Source: Hawksworthiomyces lignivorus (taxonomy: Eukaryota > Ascomycota > Sordariomycetes > Ophiostomatales > Ophiostomataceae). From it: DNA of 64,000 bases. The notes below the pieces were generated by a model. It saw only the letters and a list, made by a program, of their open reading frames with translations. It was not told the DNA's origin and ran no database searches. Positions within the stretch are counted from its first letter, which is position 1. The number at the start of each line of letters is the position of its first letter. The stretch is from assembly GCA_002917075.1 (NCBI GenBank), contig NTMA01000001.1:434001-498000 (forward strand), read 5' to 3'. Below are positions 23,502 through 35,192 of this stretch, piece by piece. The position numbers were made by a program, and so were the translations under genes.

Positions 23502-26050
23502 CGTGGCCTGCCTAACTTGGCATTCCGAGAAGCGGCGTGGCTGTTGCGATAAGAGGCCGTCGCCGAGAGGGAGCCGTGACTCCGGCACAAGATGTGAGCA
23601 GCAGAGGTCAAGGCGAAATTCGGCCGGAATCTCAGTATGCGAGACGGATGATTCGGAACAAGTCGTCGGCGCGACTAAAACTGAGCAAGTGCACAGCCAG
23701 GTTATTTAGAAGCAAGACGATAGAGGGTCTTGTATATCCTGTAATGAGGAAAGCGGTAGCCCAAAGGTTGAGTTCACTCAGTCAGTCATGAAGCGGCTGA
23801 AGGAAAATGGCGGTCTCTCTGCAGATGAGGGGGAGTGTAGCGATTGGCTACTGTCGACGCAGGAAGAAAAAAGCACTGGCAAAGGTCGGAAGACTAGTCT
23901 CGAAGAAGAGAGCAAGTCAGAGATTGACAGGCAAAGAAGAAGACGACACGAAGGCGATAGGGAAGCACAATGTTGAGCAAGGCGACTCAATAGGTGGCGC
24001 AAAGAAAAGAAATCGGACGTTCTTTTTGCTGGGGATTTGGCTCCAGGCGTTCACTTGCCCGGTTGGATTAGTGGTAGTTGGTGGCGTGGTATCTAGTAGA
24101 GTTATTTCGCGCGCGTATGAACCGTCGGTGTGCAAGAAACTAGCGGCGTGGAGAGCAGATAAAGAGGAATGCAGATAGAGCGAAAGAGAGAAGCCAAAGA
24201 AAGTCAAAAAATATTGTGGATGCCAGGAGAAAGAGATCGCGATGAGAGACGGCTAGGCTGAAGGGAGAGCAGGAGAGCCGTGGCCGATCTTAGAAGGGAA
24301 AAGATTGCAGATCGCGAGCGAAGAGCCAGAAGATCAATCAATGCAAAACAGAAAGGCGAAAAGAAAGCACTTTCTAATCGCAGTAGGATCTCTGCGAGCA
24401 CCAAAAAAAAAAGAAGAGAGAAGAATCGAGGCGATTCCGATGCAAGAGAACGGAGAGAATGGGGAGAACGGAGGTGTGGATAAGAAAAGGGGAAGAGCAG
24501 AAGGGGAGAGAGAGTATAGGGAAGGAGATAGAAGAGGTCGTTGCAACCTGCCGAGATGGAGGGATCGATCGGGGGGTACAGTAGCAGAGCCAGGAAGGGA
24601 TCCTCCGTTGGGCGGCAGAGCAGGAGGCGAGTTGAGAGAAAAGACACGAGACGAGCAGGGGAAGATAGACAAAGTATACCCTTGCCGAAGGGACGAGGGA
24701 GAGGACAACAGCGCAAAGCACAAGGCCCGGAGATGTTGAGAAAATGACAAGGAGAAGTGCCTTATTGGGGGCAGGTAATAAATGAAGAAAAGGGAGGGGG
24801 GGGGGGGGGGGTATCAGGATCTAGAAAATAGACAACAATGGCAACAATACAACCAGACAGAGAAGAACCGAAAAGTGAGGAAGCGGAAGACAGAAAGCGA
24901 AACCCTTCTACGGGAGTGGCCGAGGGGACGTCACAGGAGCATATTGAAAGGCCACGAGGCGACCACCAATTGCCAGTCGACGATAGCTTATAGTAATACG
25001 CCGTAGAAGAGAAGAACAGGTAGCTGGGCGTTTCTTGGTGGAGAGGGAGGGGGGATGGGAGAGAGAAGCTTTGCTGCAATGGCCCTAAGCCTATGGAATT
25101 TGCTATGAAGTACGGAGCCGTAAGAGGATGCTTAAGCCTATGTGGGAAAAGACAAGAGAAGACTGGTCAAGTCGACAGATATTTCGAGGTCCGTGGGGTG
25201 TGTAAGTTGACAGAGAGCGGTACTGGGTAACAAGAAGGATCCAATATGGGTCAAGCCCAAGATACGTGTAGTTATGGGGAGTAAGCTGTACGAGAATATT
25301 AAAAAAAAAAGAAGAGATGGCAGCCGGCTCGGGGAAGAAAAGAAAGATGCAGTGCAGAAGCTAGAACCAAAGAAGGGATTGAAATTTGGGGGAGGGGGGC
25401 GAGTGGGAGGTGTTCGAGAAGGGAATTCGAGGAGAAAAGGGACGAAGAACCAAAGGCAATGTTGCATACAATTCAGTGGCAGAGGCGGAGACAGACTGAG
25501 AGAGGCAAAAAAAGGAGAGAGAAAAAAGGAATAATAATAGAGCGAAAAGGTGCAAGGCCGTAAAGTCACGAACGAATTGGGGAAAACAAGGGTCCGAGAG
25601 GTGAATTGGCAAAAAGACATTAAAAATTTTTGAATAAAGATGGCCTGACTTTGCTATCCGAGTTGGGGCTGGAGAGGCCAAGGGGTGGTTCAGCAACTGT
25701 AGCAAGACGGCAGAATCAGACCACTATTCGAGGCTGGTGGAGGAAAATCGTACAATTGTCCAGCGCCGGGGAGAGAGGCGCCAATTGGAACGAGAGGGGA
25801 GAAGAGAAAGGGGGGGGTATGGCTCGTACGAATTGAATAAAATGTACTTGGGGACGGCGGGCAATTGAACGGTGAGATTGAGTACCTTCGGCGTATTTCA
25901 ACGAACCAGAAAAGAAAAGAGGAATAAAACAGGAGGAAAAAAAAAAGGGAAAAAAAAAGGTGAGAGAAAAGAGCGGTTAGATAGTCCACATAGGTCGCAA
26001 TGCGGTACCGCACGCAGCCTAGGCCAAATAAAAAGTACATAGCCGAAGCA
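23502..26050 (-). promoter_or_regulatory. Long pyrimidine-rich upstream region of the bHLH factor
   Basis: From about 23780 to 25970 the + strand is strikingly purine-rich (GAGAAAGG-like), so the sense strand of the bHLH gene is pyrimidine-rich for more than 2 kb. Short open frames here are lysine/arginine/glutamate chains forced by the composition. A 16-G run lies at 24796-24811. I read this as a promoter plus possibly a very long 5' leader; the transcript start cannot be placed from sequence. Confidence 0.5.
24796..24811. repeat. Poly-G tract
   Basis: A run of 16 G inside the purine-rich region upstream of the bHLH factor; a potential quadruplex-forming or slippage site. Confidence 0.85.
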
Positions 26051-27758
26051 CCCACGCACTATCTAACCACGACCCCCTCTCCTGCTGCCGGCTCGGGTGC
26101 CGCTTGTCGCCTATTGGCGACCGTTTCAATGGTTGCTTTTCCTTATTTCCCATTTCGCTTGGTCGCTTTTGTCTAGCTATTACCTACTAACACACGTACA
26201 TACTGTACATTTATGCGACGTACGTACGTACGTAAGCATACATACACACACCTTCATACATGGCAGACAGACTGGTACGAGTACGAGCACAGAGATACAC
26301 GGATCTCCGTTGCCTTTTCGACGGGGTTCTCTGCTTCCAAGACCCTCTTATGTGCTGATTTTTCTTCAGGGTCTGAACGTCTTTGGTCCTTCCCCTGTTG
26401 AACCCTTATTCTGTCCCTTTTTCATCGAGATCTCTCCCTCGTCGAAGGATCCACCGATACGCAATCGTGCAGCGCACGGCACACACGTTGCGGGAAACAG
26501 CAGCTCGCCGTTTCGTGTGGCAGTTTTCACGGCTGAAGGCAGCACCACGACTGTTTCTCTTGTCGTCTCCTCTCGTCTCCTCTCGTCTCCTCGCCTCTCC
26601 TTTCGTACGAAACTTTGCATGATTGCATGCTCGCACCACTGCAACCCTTCCAAGTACATATAAGACAAAGCGAGCAGTCTGGCAGACCGCAATTCCTTCC
26701 CCTTTTAGCGCTCTGGTCTGTGCTATACTTTGTGGATTGCGCAAATTAAGAGCAAGCGTATAGCTGCGATGCGAACTGCCATATACGAGTACGGACCCAA
26801 CACGTACGAGAAACGTGTACGGAGTACCTAAACATACACACATATTTCAGAATGCGTTCCACTGCGGAGGATCCGCCCCTCCTTACCTCAAGTCTGGGCC
26901 TAGAACCAGACAAGGGCCTAAGCCAGAGCCACTACCTCGCAGGGCTCGCCCTCACAGAATTGCGGAAGCCAGCACTTCGCCTGGGCTGACTTATGTAAGC
27001 GCGCATGATCCGCCCGTGGAGCTCGCAGCCAGCAAGCAGCATTCCGTACTTCCGCCTATTAGCGCAGCTTGCCGGCTTCCCTTGACAGTCCTTGACGGTC
27101 CTTGACAGTGTGTGGGCTGCCTGCCAATCACATGCAATTTCCGTGCCACTGCTCGCTTGCGCTAAGCCTTTTTTCCTCAGCTTCTTTCAGAGCTTCTGCC
27201 GCTCCACTGTGCTGTCTGCATGCCAAACGGCCTCAAACGTTCAGTATTTAGCGTACCGTATTTCGTATTTCGCTTTTTCACTCCTCGCTTTTCTCTCAGC
27301 CTCACATATTGTATCAGCATACGCTGCTCTCCACAGCCAATTAAACTTCTGCTCTACGAACATTACATGGGTCCGCCATGCGATGGTTGGACAGCTCACC
27401 ACGATGACATCTGCCATCCAGACCTCGCGTCCACATCTTCATGCTTTGATCAACATGAGTTGCCTTGCTCGACGAAGTGCGCTCGTCGCTAAGATAAGTT
27501 ATTGAGCTATCTCTGTTGATATTCATGGTGCTGGCGGAGCTGTCAGACACAGTGTATGTCACGGTATGCGCATCTAGAAAATACTGTAGCAGATGATGAA
27601 AGGGGTATAAGAACAATCTGGCGGAGCTTCGGTCAACCAAAGTGTCCCTCTTATTTACAAAGGTGTTGGAAAGCCAAGCTTCTTGTGAACTCATCTGCTT
27701 TGTGCCAATCTGGCCAATTCTTGTCATCAACCTATCCGTTTTCCCAAAGTCGGAACAA
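26051..27758. other. Intergenic half upstream of the xylose dehydrogenase homologue
   Basis: Normal composition returns here. It contains an ACGT tandem (26219-26234), a 10-bp tandem of CGTCTCCTCT type (about 26564-26598) and a TACGGAGTA motif (26818-26826). No gene is supported. Confidence 0.55.
26564..26598. repeat. Short tandem repeat, 10-bp period
   Basis: Three to four copies of a CGTCTCCTCT-like unit. Confidence 0.8.
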
Positions 27759-29241
27759 ATGGCCTCTATCATCGGCGCGATTCACCGCAACTGGCTGGCG
27801 TTCTTCCCGCCGGAGCCTGCCAAGGCTGCGAATGCGCTCCGCTTTGGCATCCTTGGCGCGGCAAACATTGCGTAAGCTACCCGAGACGAATCCCTCCTCT
27901 CAAAACACTGCAGCTTTGGCTTGCTCGGACGCTGACGACAGTGGCGGGGCAGTCCCGCAGCGCTCATACGGCCGGCCAAGTCGCATCCTGAAGTGATCGT
28001 CCAGGCCGTCGCCGCGCGCGACAAGAAAAAGGCCGAAGCTTATGCCAAGAAGCATGGCATCCCGCAGGTGTTTGACAGCTATGACGGTGAGTTTCTCTCA
28101 CTCGCGGCAGCTTGCCTTGATGAAGAGAACAGATGAAATGAATAAATCGCAAAGTGCTGACCGGGGCCCAGCCCTGCTGAGCGACCCGTCCATCGACGTG
28201 GTGTACATCCCGCTGCCCAACGGCCTGCACTTTGAGTGGACCCTGCGGGCGCTGGCCAAGGGCAAGCACGTGCTGCTGGAGAAGCCGGCCGTGTCCAACG
28301 CGGCCGAGGCGGAGCTGCTGTTCAAGTCGCCGCTGCTGACGCAGCCGCGCGAGGGCGGCGCCGCGCCGCCCGTGCTGCTGGAGGCCTTCCACTACCGCTT
28401 CCAGCCGACCTGGCAGTACTTTCTCAGCCTGGTCGACCGGCCCAACATCGCCTCGGCGTTTGCCGGCGCCACCGTGCCGGGCTACCTGTTCGACAAGGAC
28501 GACATCCGCTTCAAGTACGACCTGGCCGGCGGCACCATGATGGACCTGGGCACGTACCCCTTCTCGGCGCTGCGCGACGTCTTCGGCGCCGAGCCCGAGG
28601 CCTGCCTCTCCTGCACCGTGCGCAAGTGCCCGGCCCCCAACGAGCTGTGCGACGCCGCCGCCACCGCCCGCTTCCGCTTTCCGGACGGGCTCGTCGGCGA
28701 GGCCGCCTGCGACCTGCAGGGCCCCACCTTTGGGCTCAGTGTGCCCATCGTGCGCGTCGAGCACAAGCCTGTGCCGGCACCGCCGACGGCCGACGAGCTC
28801 AAGAGCGGCGGCAAGGCCGCCGCCGTACCGGAGGGCTACGAGCGCGTGCGCGTGCGCCGCATCGCCCTGCACAACTTTATCCTCAGCGGCTACTGGCACC
28901 GCATCGACGTCGAGGACGAGTTCGTCGTGCGCCGCGTCGCCGACCCGGCCGACGTGCGCCGCCGCTGGCGCGCCAAGTCGTCCAAGAAGATCTACACCTT
29001 CCGCGACGCCGGCCTGCCCGACCAGCCCGGCGAGCCCTACTGGCTCTCCTACCGCCACCAGCTCGAGCAGCTCGTCAACCGCCTGCGCGGCCGCCCGGGC
29101 TCCGGCCTCTGGGTCTCCCTCGACGACAGCCTCGCCCAGGCCCGCATGATCGACCTCGCCTACGCCCAGACCGACCTGCCCCTGCGCCCCACCAGCGCCT
29201 TCCGCCTGGACACCGCCACTGCCGCCGCCGCTGCGCCGTAG
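27759..29241 (+). CDS. NADP-dependent D-xylose 1-dehydrogenase / dihydrodiol dehydrogenase-like oxidoreductase (GFO/IDH/MocA family)
   Basis: Fungal members such as Trichoderma XYD1 oxidise D-xylose to xylonolactone with NADP in the cytosol. Exons 27759-27871, 27953-28086 and 28172-29241 give 438 residues. The introns (81 and 85 nt) lie in phases 2 and 1 and rebuild the Rossmann segment FGILGAANIAPAALI (about residues 29-43). Family motifs follow: IDVVYIPLPNGLH, the E-K-P loop (LLEKPAVSN) whose lysine is catalytic, and DLGTYP in the substrate half. It is slightly longer than usual because of a loop rich in Pro, Ala and Gly near residue 290. A secreted GH43 glycosidase that may release pentoses lies 9 kb away. 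Substrate is inferred from the family; a diol dehydrogenase role is possible. Confidence 0.88.
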
Positions 29242-29774
29242 CGCCGCGTCGAAAGGCAGCAGCGACAGACGCGTGCTTTGGGCACGAGTGCGACCCGCAC
29301 AGACAGGTGATTTCTTTTTTTTTTTTCATTTTTTTTTTTCATGCATGACTTTCAAAAGGATTGAGAAGGGCTGCTGTTCACGTCAGATACCACGAGATGA
29401 GGAGGATTTTGCTAGCGATGTCCCTCTGAATTATCCAATTTGTTCTTTGCCATGTTGGCTTTTGGTCATAGTTTTATTAGCCTACGTTTTCTACTTCACT
29501 TACCTCTACACATTCTACATTCAATATGACAACTTTTATCAGAAAAGGCCGCAGACAGTGACCTTTCGTTGCCCAGCACAAGGTGGCCATTGTATGCGGG
29601 CTGGCGAGCCGAACGCGATCCATAATAGCTCCATCAGAGGCAAGAGGCTTCACCTGCCGCTGGGTGAGGGCTGTGCGGATGTTCTCGCTCTCGTTTTCGC
29701 TCTCATCAGCGCAGCGGCGGCCGCAGACGCCTCTGGTCCGAACGCAGACCCTATGCACCAGCGGCCAGCGATAT
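29242..29774. other. Intergenic, convergent 3' ends
   Basis: No gene is seen. T runs at 29317-29338 follow the dehydrogenase gene. The short frames present lack any family signature. Confidence 0.6.
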
Positions 29775-30794
29775 TTACAAAGGTACAGGAGCGCTGCCAG
29801 TGCTGCCAGTGGCACTGGTGACGGCAGCGGCCTTACTGTTTCCATCCCATTGGTGGCTGTCGGACGGCAGATCGCCGACCGCCGCGCGGATCGCGCGTTG
29901 CACGGCGCCTATGAGGACGCCCAGCTGCTGGTCGACGCTGCTCGGCACGCTACCGTCGCCCGTCAGCTGCTGGTGCAAAAGGTCCGCCCAGGCGCGCCAC
30001 ACGTCTCCAAGATACCGCCACTTGGACCGCTGCCCCTTGCACACGGCACCGCTTTCTGCTGCGCTGCGCCGGTCTCCTCCAACGCTGTTGTTGTTTTCAT
30101 CACTGCTGCCGCCTCTGCTATTCTCGTTGCTATCAGTGCTATAATTCCTGCTATCTTTGACGTTGAACGTGGATACTTGCCTGAGATATGAGTCGACTAT
30201 TTGGGTGGTAGGTTCTACACCCCCCGTCGAGTCCCCGCTGGCTTCTTGTTGCTGCCGTTCTGTCTCATCCTGCGCAACGACTAAGCGGCCACCACTACCT
30301 CCACTGGAAAAGGTGGCGGCAGTTACAGGTTTCTCTGTCTCGAGAACAGTCATGATATGATCTGCCAAACGACGAAGTCGCCCACAATAGATAGCATGGT
30401 GGAAGGCCCCGCCTGGGGATGGCTTGGAAATTCGGGAATCTGTATTTCTGATGGATGTGGCGCGTCTATGGAGGGCTAAAAGGCCATGCAGCGATATTTT
30501 GTGAGGATCTGTGTTCTTCCTGTTAGCGAATAGTTTCCTCGAACAGTCTACCAAGGCACTGTCATCGCTGCCTTGAAGGGAAACTCTTTGTTCACGAAAG
30601 GGCGGCAGAAGCTGAGCAGTCGCCTGTACACGTGAAAGCGAGGTAACGATGCCGCCCTCAGTCTGTTTCCAGGGTGCCCAGCCTGCGCTGTGGCTGTCGT
30701 GGTCGGCTCGGATGGAGCGGATGTCCTTACCATTCCGAGAGGAACCATGGCCCCTACTGCGGGTACGAAGCAGGAGGTTCTTTTGTCTGGCCAT
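29775..30794 (-). CDS. Hypothetical protein, 339 residues, unrecognised
   Basis: I do not recognise this protein. The frame is open for 339 codons from the ATG at 30794 (MARQKNLLLRTRS) in DNA that is not GC-rich enough to make such a length trivial. The N-terminal third is basic (Arg, Lys, Ser), the middle holds a helix-like block (HHAIYCGRLRRLADHIMTVL), then a Ser/Asp/Asn/Gln-rich low-complexity stretch, and a second helical block (WRYLGDVWRAWADLLHQQL) near residue 275. No signal peptide or membrane segment is evident. It lies convergent to the xylose dehydrogenase homologue, at the edge of the AT-rich island. An extra exon cannot be excluded. Confidence 0.55.
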   Translation of the reverse strand: MARQKNLLLRTRSRGHGSSRNGKDIRSIRADHDSHSAGWAPWKQTEGGIVTSLSRVQATAQLLPPFREQRVSLQGSDDSALVDCSRKLFANRKNTDPHKISLHGLLALHRRATSIRNTDSRISKPSPGGAFHHAIYCGRLRRLADHIMTVLETEKPVTAATFSSGGSGGRLVVAQDETERQQQEASGDSTGGVEPTTQIVDSYLRQVSTFNVKDSRNYSTDSNENSRGGSSDENNNSVGGDRRSAAESGAVCKGQRSKWRYLGDVWRAWADLLHQQLTGDGSVPSSVDQQLGVLIGAVQRAIRAAVGDLPSDSHQWDGNSKAAAVTSATGSTGSAPVPL

Positions 30795-31714
30795 GATGAG
30801 TCTCTCTACCTCAAGTCTATTGTTATCGTTGCACAAAAAAACTTAATATACCTCTTGTGTTAGCTTTGTGAAGACTGGCTTGCCTTGTCGGATCTCAGAG
30901 TCAAGGTTAGAGTCCTTATCCTAGTTTATCTACTTGTTGAGAGTTTATGCGAATGATGTTGCTGCTTTTTAATAGAATGTTGAATCGTAGGATGCAAGCA
31001 AGACGCTTTATATTTCGGGACTGTGGTGGCTTCAATGGGACATCTTGAAGTGTGTTCTTGCCAGTGTTTCTTTGTACCTCAACTACGCTATTGTGACAAA
31101 AAGAACAAAGCAAAGAAAAGGATCTGGCCATTAAAAAAAAGAGAGAGAATAATAAACAAAAGGAAATTAGAATTCAAAGCAGAGCGCATGGAGGCTCAGC
31201 CATATTGAAAAAGTGGATAGTGCTAATCAAGTCTGAACAAGAGACACAGATGTAGGTTAGCATGAAAATATGTCACAGTACAGTGGATCTTATTTTTGTG
31301 TTCAGTTGTGCTATCTCCAACACCAACAAAGGTTAATGAAAACGGTGTCTAGATGAATGCTTCTACAGTAAACGACGAATTACTCGTACATAGCAAATTC
31401 TTGATACACAGGCCTTCAGTCATGGCACTATGCTCCTAGGTACGGGACCTGTAGCTCTACTGGAGGCATCTGAGTAATCTAGGTAACCTAATCCTCAGAG
31501 ACTCACTATACTTCTAATCCAGTGAAGAGTTGGCGCCAGTCGAATGAAGCGTGTTGATTAATTTTTTGGGTTTTCATTCGAGTTAATTCAAAAACATTCA
31601 CGAAGCATCGTCCATAGTATAAAATTATCCTAACCCTCCGGCCCGTGTGAGACAAAAGATATACTATATACATATATTATATAACAAGTCTTATTGTACA
31701 GTAACACTATAGTT
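30795..31714. other. AT-rich intergenic region downstream of the NLR gene
   Basis: AT-rich, with A runs near 31133-31140 and no supported gene. It marks the left border of the low-GC island. Confidence 0.55.
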
Positions 31715-34700
31715 TTATCTCGAATCTACTATTTCCAATATATGTGCAAGCCATTCTTGTGATGTGAGCCGATCAGGGTGGTCTTCAGAGAGGGTTTTGG
31801 CTTCAATGGCGACGATGTGCTCGAGCAGCGCGAGAGCCTCTTCGATTCGACCGTTGTCTTGATAGACTGTAGCGAGAACATGCTGCGACGCGAGTCGACG
31901 AGGGTGGTCTTCAGAGTAGATTTTGTTTTGAATGACGACGACGTGCTCGAGCAGCGCAAGAGCCTCTTCGATTTGACCGTTATCTTGATAGACTAAAGCG
32001 AGAGCGTGCTGCGACGCGAGTCGATCGGGGTGGTCTTCAGAGAGGATTTTGTCCCGAATGGCGACGACGTGCTCGAGCAGCGCGAGAGCCTCTTCGATTC
32101 GACCGTTGTCTTGATAGACTAAAGCGAGATTATGCTGCGACGAGAGTCGACGAGGGTGGTCTTCAGAGAGGACTTTGTTTTGAATGACGACTACGTGCTC
32201 GAGCAGCGCGAGAGCCTCTTCGATTCGACCGTTGTCTTGATAGACTGAAGCGAGAACGTGCTGCGACGCGAGTCGATCGGTGTGGTCTTCAGAGAGGATT
32301 TTGTCCCGAATGGCGACGACGTGCTCGAGCAGCGCGAGAGCCTCTTCGATTCGACCGTTGTCTTGATAGACTGAAGCGAGAGCGTGCTGCGATGCGAGTC
32401 GACGAGGGTGGTCTTCAGAGAGGACTTTGGCTTCAATGGCGACGACGTGCTCGAGCAGCGCGAGAGCCTCTTTGATTTGACCGTTATCTTGATAGACTGA
32501 AGCGAGAACGTGCTGCGACTCGAGTCGATCGGGGTGATCTTCAGCGAGGGTTTTGGCATCAATGGTAACGCTTTGCTCGAGCAGCGCGACAGCTTCTTTG
32601 ATCCGTCCATCGGTTTGTAAACACTGTCCCACTTGATAGCATAAGATTGATTTCTCTTCTGTGTCCAAGTCTTCATTGTTTTGTAAGGCTTTGAAAGTAT
32701 GCGGAAGGTACTCTCTCCATAAGTAGCGATTTGTGTAATCATCGTTTGGGAAAATTGTATGCAGATATTGAATTGCTTTTTTATTCGTCTCTGTCGTAAA
32801 GCCTTTTCTATGAACCCATTCTCGAGTCGCCAGGTGTACTAAGCTATGCATGTCAAATGTTTTACCATTTTCACGTCTGGTCAGAAAAGCATATCCGCAC
32901 AATGTGCCAAGCGCGTGTACCATTTGTTCTTCTGAATCGGAACAAGGCAATATTGATTGTGGAATAGCCTTCGGTTCGATACATGATATGAATTCCAACA
33001 TGTTGGTCGCAACATTGTCAGATTTGCAAATTTGGTCGAAAGACACGAACCACGTATTTATTATAGCATTTTGTAGTCCTCGGTATCGAGAGTTGTCTAC
33101 AAACTCTCGACTCATTAAACTAATGATGTTTTGTTCGGTGCTTTGCAAAAGCTCGAGATATTGAGCAAGAGGTACTTTTGTTGTATTGACATAGGCCGCC
33201 GCTTGTGTAATCGCCAAAGGAAGGTAAGCAAGCTCTTTTAATAGGTTTTCCGTAGTCACTGTATCACGAAGCATATCTTTCCGGATTAGCGACTTCTTTA
33301 AAAATTCAGTCGCCTCCGATGGATCCATCTCATACAACTCAAGCACGTCGTTCCCGGCAACCGAAACAGCTACTTCTTGAGACCGTGTCGTGAATAAAGT
33401 AAGACCGTTTTCAGGAAGATATTCGTTGATACCGTCCGGCATGTCTTTAAAACCAAAGAGTAAATCCTTTTCGTCTGCGTTATCCGCAACGAGAAGCCAT
33501 GGCCCTGCTGCATCCGAGTTCAAGAATCGTCTCACGGACTCTTTGAGATCTTCGTCTCTATCGCTTCTTTGCACGAGAATATTTCTGGCTATTTCGGTAT
33601 ATGCTTGTTCGAAGGTCTCTTTGCTTAAGACCGGTATCCAAAAGATAGAGTATTCAGGGTGTCGTGTCTTAACCCAGTATGCAAACTGTAGAGCGACCTG
33701 GGTCTTTCCTATTCCACCAAGGCCCACAATAGCGGCCTTCTGCCACTCTTTGCGTGAGAAAAACATTTCTTTGAGAGTATCGAGCGTCTTGTCTCGCCCA
33801 ACGAAGCGCCGGTTCTCGTGAAACGGGATGTAGTAGTAGGGTAAGGCGGTATAGTCTGCAACAAGATTAATAACTACTAGTCGTTAAGGTAGAACTTTGT
33901 TACACTAACTCGTTGCCGGTCCGTCGAGTCCGTTTTTAGTTTCTGCTACACTAGTCTCAACTCTAGGTGTTGTCGATAATAATTTCGAGAGTTTAGTTGT
34001 ATGTCCACCGTGGACTAAACCGTCAATGAACTGTTGGAGTATGCTGCAAATCGCTTTATACTGTGGGTCTGCCTTATCGCCACATTTAGCCATTTGTATA
34101 TGGTCCGCGTCGATGCTCTCAACAGTTTCGAGAGATTGCGGCAGGTCAAGCTTTGAGGAAAAATCGTCTACCACCTATCGAATTCATAGTTAATACTAGA
34201 AAAGACATTCAAGATGTTATGATAACGTACTTTGTTGTGTAAGCCCTTTATTCCGGATATCCCCCGTGCTTCTTGTAATGAGTGGATCTTAATTCGAGAC
34301 TCGTCTACTTTGTTCTTAAAATCCTCGTGGATTCGGTCCAAGATCTCGTTGTCCACATCCAAAGTTTTAATAAGCTTCTTGTTCGAGTCTTGTAGCATTA
34401 TGAGAGCCAGATTTGATGCGATCTCGCCCCATCCAGCAGTTGCACTCCCTCGGTGAGGCGTACCAAGAAAGATAATTAGTTTCGTTCGCGCGCGACACTC
34501 ATCCGATCGGCATATTACCTATAACTCAGCGTCAGCATTAGTCGTGGCATTAAGAAATACCAAGACGTACATCTTTGACGATAATACCGCCGAGGCTGTG
34601 CGCCACGAACAAGATTGGATCCTGTTGCCATTAGCTTCAGCTTCTCGCGCAAATCATTGAAGGACACCTACCTCGTTTTGGATCTCCCGCGCGACTTTTA

Positions 34701-35192
34701 CAGCAAGATCTCGGCTATGGTGCGACACGCTGTTCTGGTTATTCGCCTGGAAAAGCCCGCCGATTACATCTGCATTATAGCCATATGTCCATATTCTTGC
34801 CTCAGGAATGTCTTTTGTGAGATACTCATCAGGCCAGAACAACTTATTAGGGCTCTCTTCGTTCGTCTCATTGTCGGAGATTAAGGCTGAAGTCGAGGCT
34901 GAGGACGATGGCTTGGTTTTGAGGATGTTCCAGATCTTCCGCTTACTTGACGTCGCCGTTCCCGAGACCTTGTCACCTCTGTTCTTACTACCACTCTCTC
35001 TGCCGGTCCTGTCCCGGCTGCCCTCCCATGTGTGCTGCGGATGCCCTCGCAAGCCATGGACAAAGATGATGCTTCTTCGCGTCAGCCACAGCCACCCACA
35101 TCGGAATAGATTACGTACTTAACTCGGTACAGTCCGTCCCTAGTACCCTGACTGCGAGATAGTTCTGTAAAGCCGATGCGGCTCACTGGCAT
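31715..35192 (-). CDS. NLR-type receptor: SesB-like alpha/beta hydrolase, NB-ARC, TPR repeats
   Basis: Fungal NLRs act in non-self recognition and programmed cell death. I join exons 35192-35119, 35071-34672, 34621-34571, 34518-34231, 34174-33910 and 33855-31715 with consistent phases, giving 1072 residues. The N-terminal SesB-like hydrolase starts SIIFVHGLRGHPQHTW or NIIFVHGL (the first intron has two AGs 3 nt apart); its nucleophile elbow is A-H-S167-L-G and a FLGTPHRGS block follows. A variable loop rich in Lys and Ser interrupts this domain. The NB-ARC domain has the P-loop GLGGIGKT at 404-411 and a Walker B-like LLVADNADE. The C-terminus is seven 42-residue TPR units (764-1057) and a 15-residue cap. 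Introns are 47-63 nt. GC content is lower than in neighbours. The target of the hydrolase domain is unknown. Confidence 0.92.
31763..32644 (-). repeat. Seven 126-bp tandem repeats coding the TPR array
   Basis: Units lie at 32519-32644, 32393-32518, 32267-32392, 32141-32266, 32015-32140, 31889-32014 and 31763-31888 in reading order. The inner units are nearly identical at DNA level and end with E-D-H-x-x-R-L. Residue differences gather in the I-x-x-K segment (EA, RD or QN) and the D/R before R-L. Confidence 0.95.

Noticed and set aside
27964..29058. Antisense frame opposite the xylose dehydrogenase homologue
   Set aside because: Compositional shadow; the sense strand has clear Rossmann and E-K-P motifs.
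31763..32644. CRISPR-like array
   Set aside because: The 126-bp units are in-frame coding TPR repeats with no spacers, in a eukaryotic gene.
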